NCBI GenBank assembly: GCA_035493895.1
Contig: DATJHM010000248.1
Span: 1 to 30,382, forward strand
Direction: 5' to 3'
DNA length: 30,382 nt
Source: DATJHM01 sp035493895
GTDB taxonomy: Bacteria > Chloroflexota > Ktedonobacteria > Ktedonobacterales > Ktedonobacteraceae
The translations under genes and the position numbers were made by a program. Positions 29,720 to 30,382 of the stretch are shown here, one piece after another; the first letter of the stretch is position 1, and each line of letters begins with the position of its first letter. The notes beneath the pieces were generated by a model. It saw only the letters and a list, made by a program, of their open reading frames with translations. It did no database searches and was not told the origin of the DNA.

Positions 29720-30382
29720 ATGGTACTGTCCCAGCGCGTATCAGCAGAGCGGCTACATCGCTTTTTTCGCCCACAAAGCATTGCCCTGGTGGGAGCGACT
29801 GACAATTCACGCTGGTCGATCTTCACCTTTGAAAATTTAAAAAACTTTGGCTTTCCCGGCCCGATCTATCTTGTCAATCCGAATCGTGAGATCGTGCATG
29901 GTGAGCGCGCTTATAAAAGCCTGAGCGATCTGCCGGAGACGGCTGACCTGGTTTTTGTCATGGTGGCAACCCCGCGTGCGCTCGCAATTGTCCAGGAGGC
30001 TGCGCGCCTGGGCACGACGAATGTGGTGGTCCTGACCTCCGGCTTTAGCGAGATGGGCGAGGAGGGTGCGCTTCTTGAACAAGAATTGCTCACATTTGCC
30101 CGGGAACACGGTCTGACGCTGCTTGGTCCTAACGGGAACGGATTTATCAATGTTACCAATCGGATTACGCCATATGGCCTGCCTATCGCGCCGCCGCTTC
30201 GAGCTGGCCCGGTCGGCGTGGTTCTGCAAAGTGGAGCGCTGGCCAGTGCCGTGCTGGCCTTTGCGCAGGGACACGGCATCGGGCTGAGCCTGATGGTGGC
30301 GATGGGCAACGAGTCAATGATCTCGGTGACGGACGTGGTGGAGTATCTGCTCGAAGATGATTCCACGCGTGCGATTGCGCTC
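29720..30382 (+). CDS. NDP-forming acyl-CoA synthetase, 5' part
   Basis: The frame runs from ATG 29720 to the window edge (221 residues) without a stop. It matches the alpha-type half of NDP-forming acyl-CoA synthetases (acetate/pimeloyl-CoA ligase class). An N-terminal CoA-binding Rossmann domain starts FFRPQSIALVGATDN, with LVNPN, DLVFVMVATPRAL and VVVLTSGFSEMGEEG. GLTLLGPNGNGFIN (~131-144) precedes the second domain, GPVGVVLQSGALASAVLAFA. Full-length proteins of this class are ~700 residues, so most lies outside. It would activate an acid to its CoA thioester, or conserve energy by making ATP from a CoA ester. GAGG lies ~10 nt before the ATG. It is 57 nt after the DUF35 gene and likely part of the same operon. 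Confidence 0.93.
   Translation, partial: MVLSQRVSAERLHRFFRPQSIALVGATDNSRWSIFTFENLKNFGFPGPIYLVNPNREIVHGERAYKSLSDLPETADLVFVMVATPRALAIVQEAARLGTTNVVVLTSGFSEMGEEGALLEQELLTFAREHGLTLLGPNGNGFINVTNRITPYGLPIAPPLRAGPVGVVLQSGALASAVLAFAQGHGIGLSLMVAMGNESMISVTDVVEYLLEDDSTRAIAL

Overview
The window looks like a chromosomal stretch of a soil-type, filamentous Chloroflexota, most likely class Ktedonobacteria. This is inferred from style, not from a marker gene: a very large Ser/Thr kinase / NB-ARC / TPR / LuxR fusion regulator, many one-component regulators next to their own operons, REP-like GTAGGG/CCCTAC hairpin repeats between convergent genes, an XRE-GAF regulator, and many catabolic and ABC-transport genes. 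There is no rRNA, tRNA, CRISPR array, phage gene or transposase.

Layout. (1) 1-2185: the 3' part of a LacI-family regulator, a repeat-filled convergent gap, a LysR-family regulator on the minus strand, and a long spacer. (2) 2186-5934: a compact plus-strand cluster of a HutC-type GntR regulator, a BtpA/SgcQ TIM-barrel protein, a PfkB sugar/nucleoside kinase and an M28 metallopeptidase. (3) 5940-12086: a near-consensus promoter carrying a perfect LacI-type operator, then a LacI regulator and a tightly packed ABC sugar uptake operon (lipoprotein binding protein, single-domain ATPase, permease) that ends in a phosphotriesterase-family metallohydrolase and a GATase1-like protein. (4) 12087-15505: more REP-like repeats, an XRE-GAF regulator on the minus strand, then an SCP2-like protein and an APC amino-acid permease. 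(5) 15502-18978: the 1158-residue kinase/NB-ARC/TPR/LuxR protein on the minus strand. (6) 18979-24401: a 1-kb spacer with a possible gene remnant and a strong promoter, an aminoglycoside-phosphotransferase-fold kinase, a DAGK-family lipid kinase, and an unpartnered peptide-binding lipoprotein ending in a clear terminator. (7) 24400-25882: an exported SGNH hydrolase on the minus strand, a 17-bp stem-loop, and a SUKH (SMI1/KNR4) gene that appears broken by an internal deletion and frameshift. (8) 25982-30382: a TetR regulator with a FadR-like palindrome upstream, then an acyl-CoA dehydrogenase, a thiolase-fold protein without the catalytic cysteines, a DUF35 protein, and the start of an NDP-forming acyl-CoA synthetase.

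How the parts fit. Regions 2 and 3 look like two linked modules for taking up and breaking down an unidentified glycosyl compound. Region 3 imports it and may hydrolyse an ester, lactone or phosphoester. Region 2 contributes a kinase, a TIM-barrel enzyme and a peptidase or deacylase. Region 8 resembles an acyl-CoA side-chain degradation module, in which an Ltp2-like enzyme with its DUF35 partner could catalyse a retro-aldol rather than a thiolytic step. The most informative leads are the LacI operator pair at 5975 and 6146, the GntR-BtpA-PfkB-M28 cluster, the cysteine-less thiolase with DUF35, the repeat family, and the 17-bp stem-loop at 25301-25343.
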